Shown here: positions 26,346-34,346 of the stretch, piece by piece | Layout: every line of letters starts with the position of its first letter | Position numbering within the stretch: position 1 is the first letter of the stretch | Assembly: GCF_000800015.1 (NCBI RefSeq) | Contig: NZ_JUGR01000002.1 | Span: 186,001 to 250,000 of the forward strand | DNA length: 64,000 bases | Source: Terriglobus sp. TAA 43 | Lineage (GTDB): Bacteria; Acidobacteriota; Terriglobia; Terriglobales; Acidobacteriaceae | Direction of reading: 5' to 3' | Notes under the pieces: generated by a model | The model's database searches: none | Seen by the model: only the letters and a program-made list of their open reading frames with translations | What the model was told of the DNA's origin: nothing | Made by a program: the position numbers and the translations under genes

Positions 26346-26858
26346 CTACTTGTTGTCTTGCAAAAGCATAAGGCTCTCGCGTGCCGTGTACACGGCAGCT
26401 CCTAGCAGAACGAAGTCCTTGACCAGAAATTGGCCAACTGCACTCGACAATGCAGGAAAGCCACCCAAGCTCGGCTCCCATCCGGGCGTGGTTACAAGAA
26501 AGGTCAGCGTGGTGAGGAACATCACGGTGGCAATAGAACTGCCGATGAGCCCGATCCGTGGGAAAAAGCGCCCGACAATGAGAAGAAGCGCTGTCGCAAT
26601 CTCTGTAACTCCGAGAAGATTCGCGATTCCCTGCACACCGAGCGCCGCAAGCAACGGCCGCAGGAACGGGCTGTTCGCCTCCAGGCCCATGATGCCGTGC
26701 GCTTCATACGAAGTAAATTTCATGCAGCCAAGCCATAGAAGAATCAGCGCGAGTCCGTAGCGAAGCAGAATGTGCTCTGCCAACTCCGCAGCGCGAAGAA
26801 GGGTCGTGTTCGTGGTAAGCGCGTGATTGCGATCCGCTGTTATTGCCGATTGAGTCAT
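26346..26858 (-). CDS. DUF417 (RclC/YkgB-like) inner membrane protein
   Basis: 170 residues with four membrane spans. The DUF417 features are visible: LLRYGLALILLWLGCMKFTSYEAHGI in the first span, followed by SPFLRPL and the GVTEIATALLLIVG and FLVTTPGWEP segments. The E. coli relative RclC belongs to a reactive-chlorine-resistance operon; its function is not established. First gene of the cluster DUF417, ECF sigma, anti-sigma, with oxalate decarboxylase further downstream. This suggests the sigma factor governs a stress response in which the membrane protein takes part. Confidence 0.88.
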   Translation of the reverse strand: MTQSAITADRNHALTTNTTLLRAAELAEHILLRYGLALILLWLGCMKFTSYEAHGIMGLEANSPFLRPLLAALGVQGIANLLGVTEIATALLLIVGRFFPRIGLIGSSIATVMFLTTLTFLVTTPGWEPSLGGFPALSSAVGQFLVKDFVLLGAAVYTARESLMLLQDNK

Positions 26859-27322
26859 AGCCTATGACCTCCGCTTTATTAGGCCCGGCGAAGGTGAGGA
26901 TTCTTACGCCCCACAGTGAAATTTATTTCAGTACCCCAGATTCCTCGAATGAGAACGGCCTCCTCAAAAAACCACCTCTGCGTGCTCAGCCAATACAAAC
27001 GGAACGTTCTGATGTTTCGCCACAAAACTCTTCGCATAGATTTCTCGCCTCATTCTTTCCTTCACAAACTAAACACATACGCTATCGATTGGCGTCGGCT
27101 AGATTCACCGTGACCGGCGGCCGAGATGGCATTATTTCTAGAAATTTGATGGGTAAACATGACATGGCGGTCGAAACGCTTCGATCTCGCTGCCCGATGA
27201 TTATTTACTTCGTGTCGAGAAATTATCTTGACACCATACCTCTCTCATCCCTACTTTTGTTGCGCGTCCAAGCCTCATAAAGCTTGGTCGATTCTTGCGA
27301 CATCGACGATTGGGAGAGAAAT
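26859..27322. other. Divergent promoter region between DUF417 and carboxylesterase
   Basis: About 460 bp, noticeably A/T-rich by eye. No gene with a ribosome site or recognisable motif was found, although a 138-codon plus-strand frame is open. It must carry promoters in both directions. Confidence 0.5.
27228..27257 (+). promoter_or_regulatory. Possible sigma-70-like promoter for the carboxylesterase operon
   Basis: A consensus -35 box TTGACA at 27228-27233 is followed after 18 bp by TACTTT (27252-27257), a poor -10 box with three of six matches. It lies about 65 bp upstream of the carboxylesterase start. Suggestive only. Confidence 0.3.
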
Positions 27323-29017
27323 ATGAGCAGGCTTGGTCAGAACGGATTTTTGAGCCGCAGAGAAGCGATTCTACTTTCGGCTTCCGCTGGCTTAGGCCTG
27401 TCAGTATCGAGTGCAGACGCAGCAGAAGCCACCAAACCGAGTTCGCATCCGCAATCCGGAACCTGCTCTACTCCTCGAAGTGCTGTGGCCAAGACGACAT
27501 ACGGCAAGGTACGGGGTTATCTCAGCGACGGCGTATACACCTTCAAAGGCGTTCCATACGGCGAGCATACCGGTGGAGATAATCGTTGGTTGCCAGCGAA
27601 GGCTCCCAAACCTTGGAGTGACGAATTGCCGTGCCTGGTCTACGGAGCGAACTGCCCTCAGACCCTTCATGCATGGACCGCGATCGAGCAATCCTTCTTG
27701 TTGGATTGGAATGATGGCTGGTTGAGCGAAGACATGCTCAAGCTCAACATCTGGACTCCCGATCTGAATGCGCGATTGCCCGTTATGTTCTATATCCACG
27801 GCGGAGGCTACAGCTTCGGATCATCGTATGAGCTTTCGGCGCATGACGGAGCGCAGATGGCTCGCAATCACGAAGTCGTCCAGGTATCCGTGAACCACCG
27901 TCTCAATATGCTCGGCTTCTTTGATGTCTCTGAGGTGGGCGGGGCGGCGTATGAAGACTCCGTCAATGTTGGCATGACCGATCTCGTGGCCGCACTCAAG
28001 TGGGTTCACGAGAATATCGAACACTTCGGTGGCGATCCCGACCGCGTCATGATCTACGGACAGTCCGGTGGCGGCTCAAAAGTCACAACGCTGATGGGAA
28101 TGCCTTCTGCATCCGGTCTATTTCATAGGGCTTCTGTTCAATCTGGAGGCGGTGGGAACATTCCCACGCGAGAGCAGCAGAAGGAAGTCACTCAACTGGT
28201 CATGAAAGACCTCGGCTTAGCCGCCAATGATATTCAATCGCTGCAAAAGATGGAGTGGAGCAAGCTGATTGCAGCAGGCAACGCTGCTGTGGCAAAGATC
28301 AATCCATCGGGACCTCCTACAGGCGGTCCTGGTGCGACTGGCAAGCCACGTGTGGGCTGGTCTCCGTGTGTGGACGGAAAGAACATCACCATGCGTTCGT
28401 TCTTCGACGCGGCTCCGGAAATCTCGAAGATGATACCCATGCTCATTGGCTCAGTCAGTGAGGAGGGAAATCGTATGAGCTATCGGCCCAGCGAAGACGA
28501 ATGGCGTGCGGGCTTGGCCAAGACCTACGGCGATACGAAGGCCGATACGATCATCGCGGGTCTTAAAAAGAACTACCCGCAAAAGAAAATTCAGACACTG
28601 GCATATATGTGCAGCGGGAATCCCGGTCTGAATGGACTCGCCGTCCGCAACAACGTTGCGAAGATGGCTGGGTTAAAACATGACCTCCATGCTGCCCCCG
28701 CATACGCTTATTACTTCACTTGGCAAACGCCTATCCTCGACGGCGTACCGGGTGCCTGGCATACCTCCGAACTTCAATTCTGTTTCGATAACGCAAAGCA
28801 TTGTGAACAAGGCACAGGCAATACCCCACAGGCTCAGGCTTTGGCGAAAAAGATGAGTACGGCGTGGGCGAATTTTGCACGCACAGGAAATCCCAGTCAG
28901 CCGGGCCTGGTGTGGGCACCAAGTGATCCTAAGCACTGCCAGACAATGGTGTTCGACAATGCCTGCCGTATGGAAAACGATCCGGATGGAGAAGTGCGAC
29001 GCGCCCTTCTGAGCTAA
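27323..29017 (+). CDS. Tat-exported type-B carboxylesterase
   Basis: 564 residues from the ATG at 27323, which follows GGGAGAGAA and gives a twin-arginine signal (SRREAILLSASAGLGLS). Type-B carboxylesterase/lipase features: oxyanion hole YIHGGGYSFGSS, nucleophile S248 in YGQSGGGSKV, an acidic residue in the SVSEEGNRM region, and the His near GAWHTSELQFCF. It hydrolyses carboxylic esters outside the cytoplasm. It lies 80 bp upstream of a Tat-exported arabinofuranosidase on the same strand, a pairing that suggests joint action on esterified plant hemicellulose (for example feruloyl- or acetyl-arabinoxylan). Substrate is inferred from context only. Confidence 0.9.
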   Translation: MSRLGQNGFLSRREAILLSASAGLGLSVSSADAAEATKPSSHPQSGTCSTPRSAVAKTTYGKVRGYLSDGVYTFKGVPYGEHTGGDNRWLPAKAPKPWSDELPCLVYGANCPQTLHAWTAIEQSFLLDWNDGWLSEDMLKLNIWTPDLNARLPVMFYIHGGGYSFGSSYELSAHDGAQMARNHEVVQVSVNHRLNMLGFFDVSEVGGAAYEDSVNVGMTDLVAALKWVHENIEHFGGDPDRVMIYGQSGGGSKVTTLMGMPSASGLFHRASVQSGGGGNIPTREQQKEVTQLVMKDLGLAANDIQSLQKMEWSKLIAAGNAAVAKINPSGPPTGGPGATGKPRVGWSPCVDGKNITMRSFFDAAPEISKMIPMLIGSVSEEGNRMSYRPSEDEWRAGLAKTYGDTKADTIIAGLKKNYPQKKIQTLAYMCSGNPGLNGLAVRNNVAKMAGLKHDLHAAPAYAYYFTWQTPILDGVPGAWHTSELQFCFDNAKHCEQGTGNTPQAQALAKKMSTAWANFARTGNPSQPGLVWAPSDPKHCQTMVFDNACRMENDPDGEVRRALLS

Positions 29018-29097
29018 TACCTAATAAGCCGATGACCCGAGAGCGATGCAGCCGCTCCTTAGACCACAATCTCTTCTCTAGATCTGGAACTCATTCA

Positions 29098-31077
29098 ATG
29101 GACAGAAGACACTTCCTCCGTGGCACGGTCGCATTCACAACGACCATGCCCTTCTCCTCTATAGGTATGCCGTTCCTACAAGCGAACGAAGGATCCACCG
29201 ATCCCATTACCGTTCTGTTGGTTGATACCGACAGAACCACCAGAACGATCGATCGTGGCATCTATGGGCAATTTCTCGAACACATCAACCACTCCGTGGA
29301 AGATGGTTTGTTTGCAGAACAGATCCGTGGCGCCGGTTTCGAAGGCAAAGATTTTGAGGTGTTCTGGACGACTTTGATCTCCAACAACGGCCATGTCGAG
29401 CTCGTAGACTCGCGCTTTCAGAACAGTACGAAAGCGGTCCGCATGAACGTTCAGAATGGACGCGTTTCGATTTCTCAGAAGCGCATCTTCGTGGAGCAAG
29501 GCATAGACTACGACGGATTCCTTTGGGTGAAACAGGAAGAAGGCAATCCGCGTCTGTCTTTGCACGTCCTTAGCTCAGAGAACAAACCAATCGCGACCGT
29601 ACCGCTGAACTTGAAGCAAGGGGAATGGCATCGCGTGTCGTTTCACTTCACGAGCACGGTTCGCGACCCACAAGCCTCGATTGAACTTACCGCGACGGAC
29701 CGCGGTTCCCTTTTACTTGACTTTGTCTCTCTTGCGCGTGCAGACGTAAGAGAAAGCGGAATGTTTCGGCCTGATCTGCTGAAAGCTTTGCAAGATTTGA
29801 AGCCTGCTTTCATCCGCTGGCCTGGTGGATCCTTCGCATCTACTTATCGGTGGAAAGAAGGCATCGGCCCATACGAAACGAGGGGATATCACCCTAATGT
29901 CTTTTGGGGCGGGTATTCCGATTATTACGGTTTCGGCACGGATGAATTTCTAAACCTATGCAAGACAGTAGGAGCAGAACCACTCATCACATTGAAAGCA
30001 CAGAACACCTCGGAAGAAGAAGTTCAGTACGCGCTGGAGTGGGTGCACTATCTGAATGATCCACCGACAACGAAGTGGGGGAACCTCCGTGCAGCAAACG
30101 GGCATGTTGAACCTTACAACGTTCGACTCTTACAGATTGACAACGAGCCGATGAACAACGGCTTTACCGCAGAGGCCTATGCCGGGATCGTCAATGTATT
30201 TGGCCCGCGATTACGGGAGGTCGCGCCAAACGCGAAGATTATCGCCTGCGGCCAAAAACGTTCCAACGATATGGACTGGAGTGAAACGGTCATCGATCTG
30301 GCAGGTGCCAACTTTGACCTGTTGGGTTGTCACAACTACGAATACGAGCCGGCCAACTTTGAGACTGGTATCGGTCGCATCCGCAACTATCTCGAAAAAC
30401 TACGCGATTACATTCGCAATTCAAGACACTCACACCTTGAAATAGGCGTGCTGGAGTGGAGCCTGCAACACACGTATGACTGGCGTGCCGGCCTCCATGC
30501 TGCGGGTAGCCTCATGATGTATGAGGAACTTGGCCCGGGACTCACGATGACGTGCCCTGCCCTTCTCATGCGCAATACTACTGACGATCCAACCTGGACA
30601 GCCGCGATTTACCACGATCATGTCACCTGGTTTCCCGGCGGCAGCTACCCGGTCTCGCAATTGTTTCGGGAGCACTATGCGGAACGTCTCGTTGCTTCCG
30701 CGAAAGGAAGCTTCCAACCCGTCGACGATCCTGCGTTATTGATCGACAAAGTCTCTACAGCGATTCCAAAAGGCTGGAATCCTGACTCCATCGATACGGT
30801 AGTGACTGCAAGCACAGACTGGAAACGAATCGTTGTGAAGGCTGTTAACTACGAAGGACGCGAGAATACAGTCCTTGTGCGATTGAAAGGCAAGAATATC
30901 CCCACATCTGCAACGGCCACACTTCATCGCATCAGTAGGGGAATAACAACAACAGCATCAATCGACCATCCTGATGCGTTCAATGCGATGACTACCAGAC
31001 TGGAATATACGAAAAATCTTTCCCTTCCACTGCCTCCCTACACTGTGGCGGTACTCGAGATCCGTTCTCTCAGCTAA
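29098..31077 (+). CDS. Tat-exported alpha-L-arabinofuranosidase (GH51)
   Basis: 659 residues from the ATG at 29098, giving a twin-arginine signal (MDRRHFLRGTVAFTTTM). An N-terminal GH51-type segment with IYGQFLEHINHSVEDGLFAEQI and a carbohydrate-binding-like beta domain precede the TIM barrel (FIRWPGGSFASTYRWKEGIGP). The acid/base is E350 in QIDNEPMNNG; the nucleophile is E453 in IGVLEWSLQH. A C-terminal beta-sandwich closes the protein (about 560-659). Releases arabinose from arabinan or arabinoxylan. Follows the carboxylesterase gene and probably shares its transcript. Most GH51 enzymes are not Tat-exported, so this signal is worth noting. Confidence 0.92.
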   Translation: MDRRHFLRGTVAFTTTMPFSSIGMPFLQANEGSTDPITVLLVDTDRTTRTIDRGIYGQFLEHINHSVEDGLFAEQIRGAGFEGKDFEVFWTTLISNNGHVELVDSRFQNSTKAVRMNVQNGRVSISQKRIFVEQGIDYDGFLWVKQEEGNPRLSLHVLSSENKPIATVPLNLKQGEWHRVSFHFTSTVRDPQASIELTATDRGSLLLDFVSLARADVRESGMFRPDLLKALQDLKPAFIRWPGGSFASTYRWKEGIGPYETRGYHPNVFWGGYSDYYGFGTDEFLNLCKTVGAEPLITLKAQNTSEEEVQYALEWVHYLNDPPTTKWGNLRAANGHVEPYNVRLLQIDNEPMNNGFTAEAYAGIVNVFGPRLREVAPNAKIIACGQKRSNDMDWSETVIDLAGANFDLLGCHNYEYEPANFETGIGRIRNYLEKLRDYIRNSRHSHLEIGVLEWSLQHTYDWRAGLHAAGSLMMYEELGPGLTMTCPALLMRNTTDDPTWTAAIYHDHVTWFPGGSYPVSQLFREHYAERLVASAKGSFQPVDDPALLIDKVSTAIPKGWNPDSIDTVVTASTDWKRIVVKAVNYEGRENTVLVRLKGKNIPTSATATLHRISRGITTTASIDHPDAFNAMTTRLEYTKNLSLPLPPYTVAVLEIRSLS

Positions 31078-31406
31078 TTCTCCATTCAATATGTCGAACG
31101 ACGGTCTTCTTGGTCGTTCTCTCACATGCGATACGAATAGTATCTTCGCAATCTCGCGCGCCGATTTTCAGCAACACAAGCTTATATCGAAACGACGGCT
31201 GAGATTGATGTCGGCAACCCCCTTTCGAGTGAAAGAACGATGCATGATTGATGGCGGTCACTTTCACTAATCATGGAATTGTTCCGCGGGACGAACCGGC
31301 GAAGACTACTCACAAGGATTCACTGGATCGACAACTCTATCAAGAGTCTCGATCGATAACAGTGAAACTCAATTCATTTCGCAATCTGTGAGAGGTAGGA
31401 AACATC
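31078..31406. other. Intergenic region, no gene recognised
   Basis: About 330 bp, low GC (one 60-base line in it is 40 per cent). A 7-bp stem (gaacgac, 31096-31102; gtcgttc, 31113-31119) with a 10-base loop follows the GH51 stop but lacks a T-run, so it is a weak terminator candidate at best. The promoter for the aldo-keto reductase cluster should be in the second half. Confidence 0.45.
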
Positions 31407-32423
31407 ATGGGCATCAGAAATTACTTGCTGAACGGGCCGCTAGGATTCGGAGGGGCACCCTTAGGAAACATGTATCGAAACATCAGTGACTCCGAAGCTG
31501 AAGCAACTGTCGATGCGGCATGGAATGCGGGGACGCGTTATTTCGATACCGCCCCCTTTTACGGGGCTGGTTTATCTGAGATTCGCTTAGGGAAAGCACT
31601 CTCGAAATATAAGCGGTCCGAATACATTCTTAGCTCGAAGGTTGGCCGCATTATTTCCAACGAACTCGAAGAGGGAGTCCAAACCTTTGGCGAGAAGGGC
31701 GATCTCTTCAAATATGGACGAAAGAACAAGATCTCCTACGACTACACCGAAAAAGGCGCAATGAAGTCGATCGAAGACAGCCTCAAACGTATGGGCGTGG
31801 ATCATCTTGACTTCGTATGGATTCACGATATCGCTCGAGATTTTCACGGGGACAATTGGATCGCGCAGTTTGAGACGGCCCATCGCGGTGCCATGGTTGC
31901 GTTGAGCAAGTTACGCGATCAAAAAGTCATCAAAGCTTGGGGTCTTGGAGTGAACAACGTCGAACCCTGTGAGTTGACGATCGAAATGGAGCAAATCCAT
32001 CCTGATGCATTTCTCTTGGCGGGTCGATATTCCATCCTCGATCATAAGCAGGCTCTTCAGCGCTTGATGCCCGCTTGCGCAGCAAAGAAAGTAGACATCG
32101 TTGTCGGTGGACCTTATTCGTCCGGTGTCCTTGCTGGTGGAACACACTTCGAATATCTTCCGGCATCTCCAGAGATCTTGGCCAAAGTCCAAAAGATCAA
32201 ACAACTTTGCGACACATTCAATATCCCCATCAAGGCTGCGGCGTTGCACTTCTCTCTGAGTCATCCGGCATCCGCCGCAGTGATTCCAGGCGCAAGTAAA
32301 CCGGAGCGAATTGCAGAAGATCACGCGGCCCTAAACACAGTGGTACCGGATGATTTCTGGCACAACCTTCGCAAAGAGGAACTGGTATCGCCAGACGCTC
32401 CCCTCCCCATCGACGGCAAATAA
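31407..32423 (+). CDS. Aldo/keto reductase (sugar or aldose dehydrogenase type)
   Basis: 338 residues forming an NADP-type aldo-keto reductase barrel. FGGAPLGNMY opens strand 1; the catalytic tetrad Asp and Tyr are in YFDTAPFYGAGLSE, the Lys in YILSSKVGR, and the His in VWIHDI. The SIEDSLKRMGVDHLDFVWIHD segment and AAVIPGASKPERIAE near the C-terminus match the D-threo-aldose/L-fucose dehydrogenase and pyridoxal dehydrogenase subgroup. Likely oxidises an aldose or reduces an aldehyde. A GGTAGGA site precedes the ATG. First gene of a cluster with SRPBCC and formate dehydrogenase genes, so aldehyde or sugar metabolism linked to NADP(H) is plausible. Confidence 0.88.
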   Translation: MGIRNYLLNGPLGFGGAPLGNMYRNISDSEAEATVDAAWNAGTRYFDTAPFYGAGLSEIRLGKALSKYKRSEYILSSKVGRIISNELEEGVQTFGEKGDLFKYGRKNKISYDYTEKGAMKSIEDSLKRMGVDHLDFVWIHDIARDFHGDNWIAQFETAHRGAMVALSKLRDQKVIKAWGLGVNNVEPCELTIEMEQIHPDAFLLAGRYSILDHKQALQRLMPACAAKKVDIVVGGPYSSGVLAGGTHFEYLPASPEILAKVQKIKQLCDTFNIPIKAAALHFSLSHPASAAVIPGASKPERIAEDHAALNTVVPDDFWHNLRKEELVSPDAPLPIDGK

Positions 32424-32433
32424 GGAGTTCTCC

Positions 32434-32856
32434 ATGGCTACAGCAAAAGCAACGATTGACCTCAAGGTACCGGCAGACGAAGTGTGGGCGCTGATAGGCG
32501 GCTTCGATTCGTTGCCGGATTGGCTTCCCTATATCCCCAACAGCAAAGTCACGGATGGAGGACGCGTCCGTCACCTAAACAATCCGAATGGCCAAACGAT
32601 TGTAGAGCGGTTAGAGAACTACGACCTTCATGCAAGAACTTACAGCTATTCGATTGTGCAGGCGCCCTTCCCTGTTACGGGATATCTCGCGACCATCACA
32701 GTTACACCGAACGACGGCGACAAAGGATCGCGTGTGGAGTGGTCGGGACATTTCACGCCGAAGGGCGTTACCGATGAAGAGGCACACAAGCTCTTCCAAG
32801 GAATCTTTTCGGATGGCTTGAAAGCCTTGGCCTCTCACTATTCCGCCAAGCAATAG
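32434..32856 (+). CDS. SRPBCC-family (polyketide cyclase/START-like) protein
   Basis: 140 residues from the ATG at 32434, ten bases after the preceding stop and directly behind AAGGAG. The helix-grip SRPBCC pattern is clear: IDLKVPADEVWALIGGFDSLPDWLPYI at the N-terminus, the central beta strands YSYSIVQAPFPVTGYLATITV, and a long C-terminal helix FQGIFSDGLKALASHY. Such proteins bind small hydrophobic ligands, and some catalyse cyclisation or hydration. No catalytic residue can be assigned. Co-transcribed with the aldo-keto reductase; a hairpin separates it from formate dehydrogenase. Confidence 0.87.
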   Translation: MATAKATIDLKVPADEVWALIGGFDSLPDWLPYIPNSKVTDGGRVRHLNNPNGQTIVERLENYDLHARTYSYSIVQAPFPVTGYLATITVTPNDGDKGSRVEWSGHFTPKGVTDEEAHKLFQGIFSDGLKALASHYSAKQ

Positions 32857-32865
32857 CGATTGTTT

Positions 32866-32892
32866 CAGGCGGGCTCATCAGGAGCCCGCCTG
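32866..32892. terminator. Hairpin between SRPBCC and formate dehydrogenase genes
   Basis: A perfect 11-bp GC-rich stem: caggcgggctc (32866-32876), loop atcag, gagcccgcctg (32882-32892). No T-run follows, so it is a partial terminator, an mRNA-stabilising structure or a processing site rather than a strong intrinsic terminator. Confidence 0.6.
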
Positions 32893-32971
32893 GATAAACA
32901 AGAGGCAGCGTAGCTGCCGTCACGAGACCATTTTGTCTCACAATCACGAATTCCTTTTGGAGATTAAAGAC

Positions 32972-34126
32972 ATGGCTAAGATACTGTGCGTTCTATACGA
33001 CGATCCGGTTAACGGTTATCCGACCTCATATGCCCGGGATGCAGTTCCGGAGATCAAGGTTTACGAAGATGGCCAAAGAGCCCCTACTCCCAAAGCTATC
33101 GATTTCGTTCCCGGACATCTTTTGGGAAGCGTAACCGGAGGGTTGGGGCTAAGGAAATTCCTTGAGGATCAAGGTCACACGTTTGTCGTGACTTCAGATA
33201 AAGACGGCCCGGATTCCGTTTTTGAGCAGGAACTGCCAGATGCAGACATCGTTATCTCTCAGCCTTTCTGGCCCGCGTACCTGACTCCAGCACGCTTCGA
33301 AAAGGCGAAGAAGCTGAAGCTCGCACTTACTGCTGGTATCGGATCAGATCATGTCGATCTAGAATCCGCAATCAAGCATGGCGTGACTGTGGCCGAGGTC
33401 ACAGGATCGAACAGCATCAGCGTAGCCGAACATGCGGTGATGATGATTCTTGCACTCGTTCGTAACTACCTTCCCGCCCATGAGTGGGTAGAGAAAGGCG
33501 GATGGAACATCGCCGACTGTGTCGAACGTTCCTATGATCTCGAGGGCATGCATGTGGGTACAGTTGCAGCCGGGAGGATTGGTCTTGCAGTTCTTCGTCG
33601 GCTCAAACCTTTTCAGACTCATCTGCATTACTACCAGCGTCATCGTCTTCCCGAAGCTGTGGAGAAGGAACTTGGTCTTACATTTCATCCTACGGTGGAA
33701 GACATGGCCGAGGTTTGCGACATCATCACCATCAACGCGCCGCTTCATCCCGGAACGCTCAATATGTTCAACGATGCGATGCTCGCGAAGATGAAACGGG
33801 GCGCATACATCGTGAACACTGCACGAGCAGAGATCTGCAGCCGCGATGGCATTGTGCGGAATCTTCAAAATGGTCATCTTGCGGGATATGCCGGAGATGT
33901 ATGGTTCCCACAACCCGCCCCGAAAGATCATCCTTGGCGAACCATGCCTTATCAGGGCATGACACCGCATATGTCGGGAACGTCGTTGTCGGCTCAGGTA
34001 CGATACGCCGCAGGCACAAGAGAAATTCTTGAATCCTGGTTCGAAAAGCGGCCTCTTCGAGAAGAGTATGTGATTGTTGATGGCGGCAAACTCGCAGGAA
34101 CTGGAGCCAAGGCCTATACCGTCTAA
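32972..34126 (+). CDS. Formate dehydrogenase, D-2-hydroxyacid dehydrogenase type, predicted NADP+-preferring
   Basis: 384 residues from the ATG at 32972 with a TTGGAGA site. It is a metal-free FDH colinear with the Pseudomonas enzyme. Catalytic residues (one higher than Pseudomonas numbering) are N147 in GSNSIS, R285 in NTARAE, D309 in GYAGDVW, Q314 in FPQPAP and H333 in TPHMSGT; the Rossmann glycines are in VAAGRIG. At the cofactor-selecting site, Pseudomonas D221, this protein has Q222 (HYYQRHRLP), as in NADP+-dependent FDHs recalled from Burkholderia stabilis and the acidobacterium Granulicella. Oxidises formate to CO2. Cytoplasmic. It can use formate from the oxalate decarboxylase at 24177-25337. 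Confidence 0.95.
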   Translation: MAKILCVLYDDPVNGYPTSYARDAVPEIKVYEDGQRAPTPKAIDFVPGHLLGSVTGGLGLRKFLEDQGHTFVVTSDKDGPDSVFEQELPDADIVISQPFWPAYLTPARFEKAKKLKLALTAGIGSDHVDLESAIKHGVTVAEVTGSNSISVAEHAVMMILALVRNYLPAHEWVEKGGWNIADCVERSYDLEGMHVGTVAAGRIGLAVLRRLKPFQTHLHYYQRHRLPEAVEKELGLTFHPTVEDMAEVCDIITINAPLHPGTLNMFNDAMLAKMKRGAYIVNTARAEICSRDGIVRNLQNGHLAGYAGDVWFPQPAPKDHPWRTMPYQGMTPHMSGTSLSAQVRYAAGTREILESWFEKRPLREEYVIVDGGKLAGTGAKAYTV

Positions 34127-34346
34127 TCCATCGCTTCCTAATGGATTATGGGCAGGTATATGTCACTGCACGTAGAGATGTTGAACGGATGGTGCGCCGA
34201 GTACATACGTAGTGTGATTCGGTGCACCTACACCACGACCAGTTTCGCATAGTCGCCATGGAAGCAAGCGACGTTCTTCCTAGAATCATCCGGCAGACAC
34301 TGAAATACAGCGAATCGCCGAACCCGCAAGCCTCGATGCCTACGCA

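Noticed and set aside
26864-27280. 138-codon plus-strand frame upstream of the carboxylesterase
   Set aside because: No ribosome site, low-GC region and no motif; it overlaps the expected divergent promoters.
31096-31119. 7-bp stem with a 10-base loop after the GH51 gene
   Set aside because: No T-run and weak stem; not strong enough to call a terminator.
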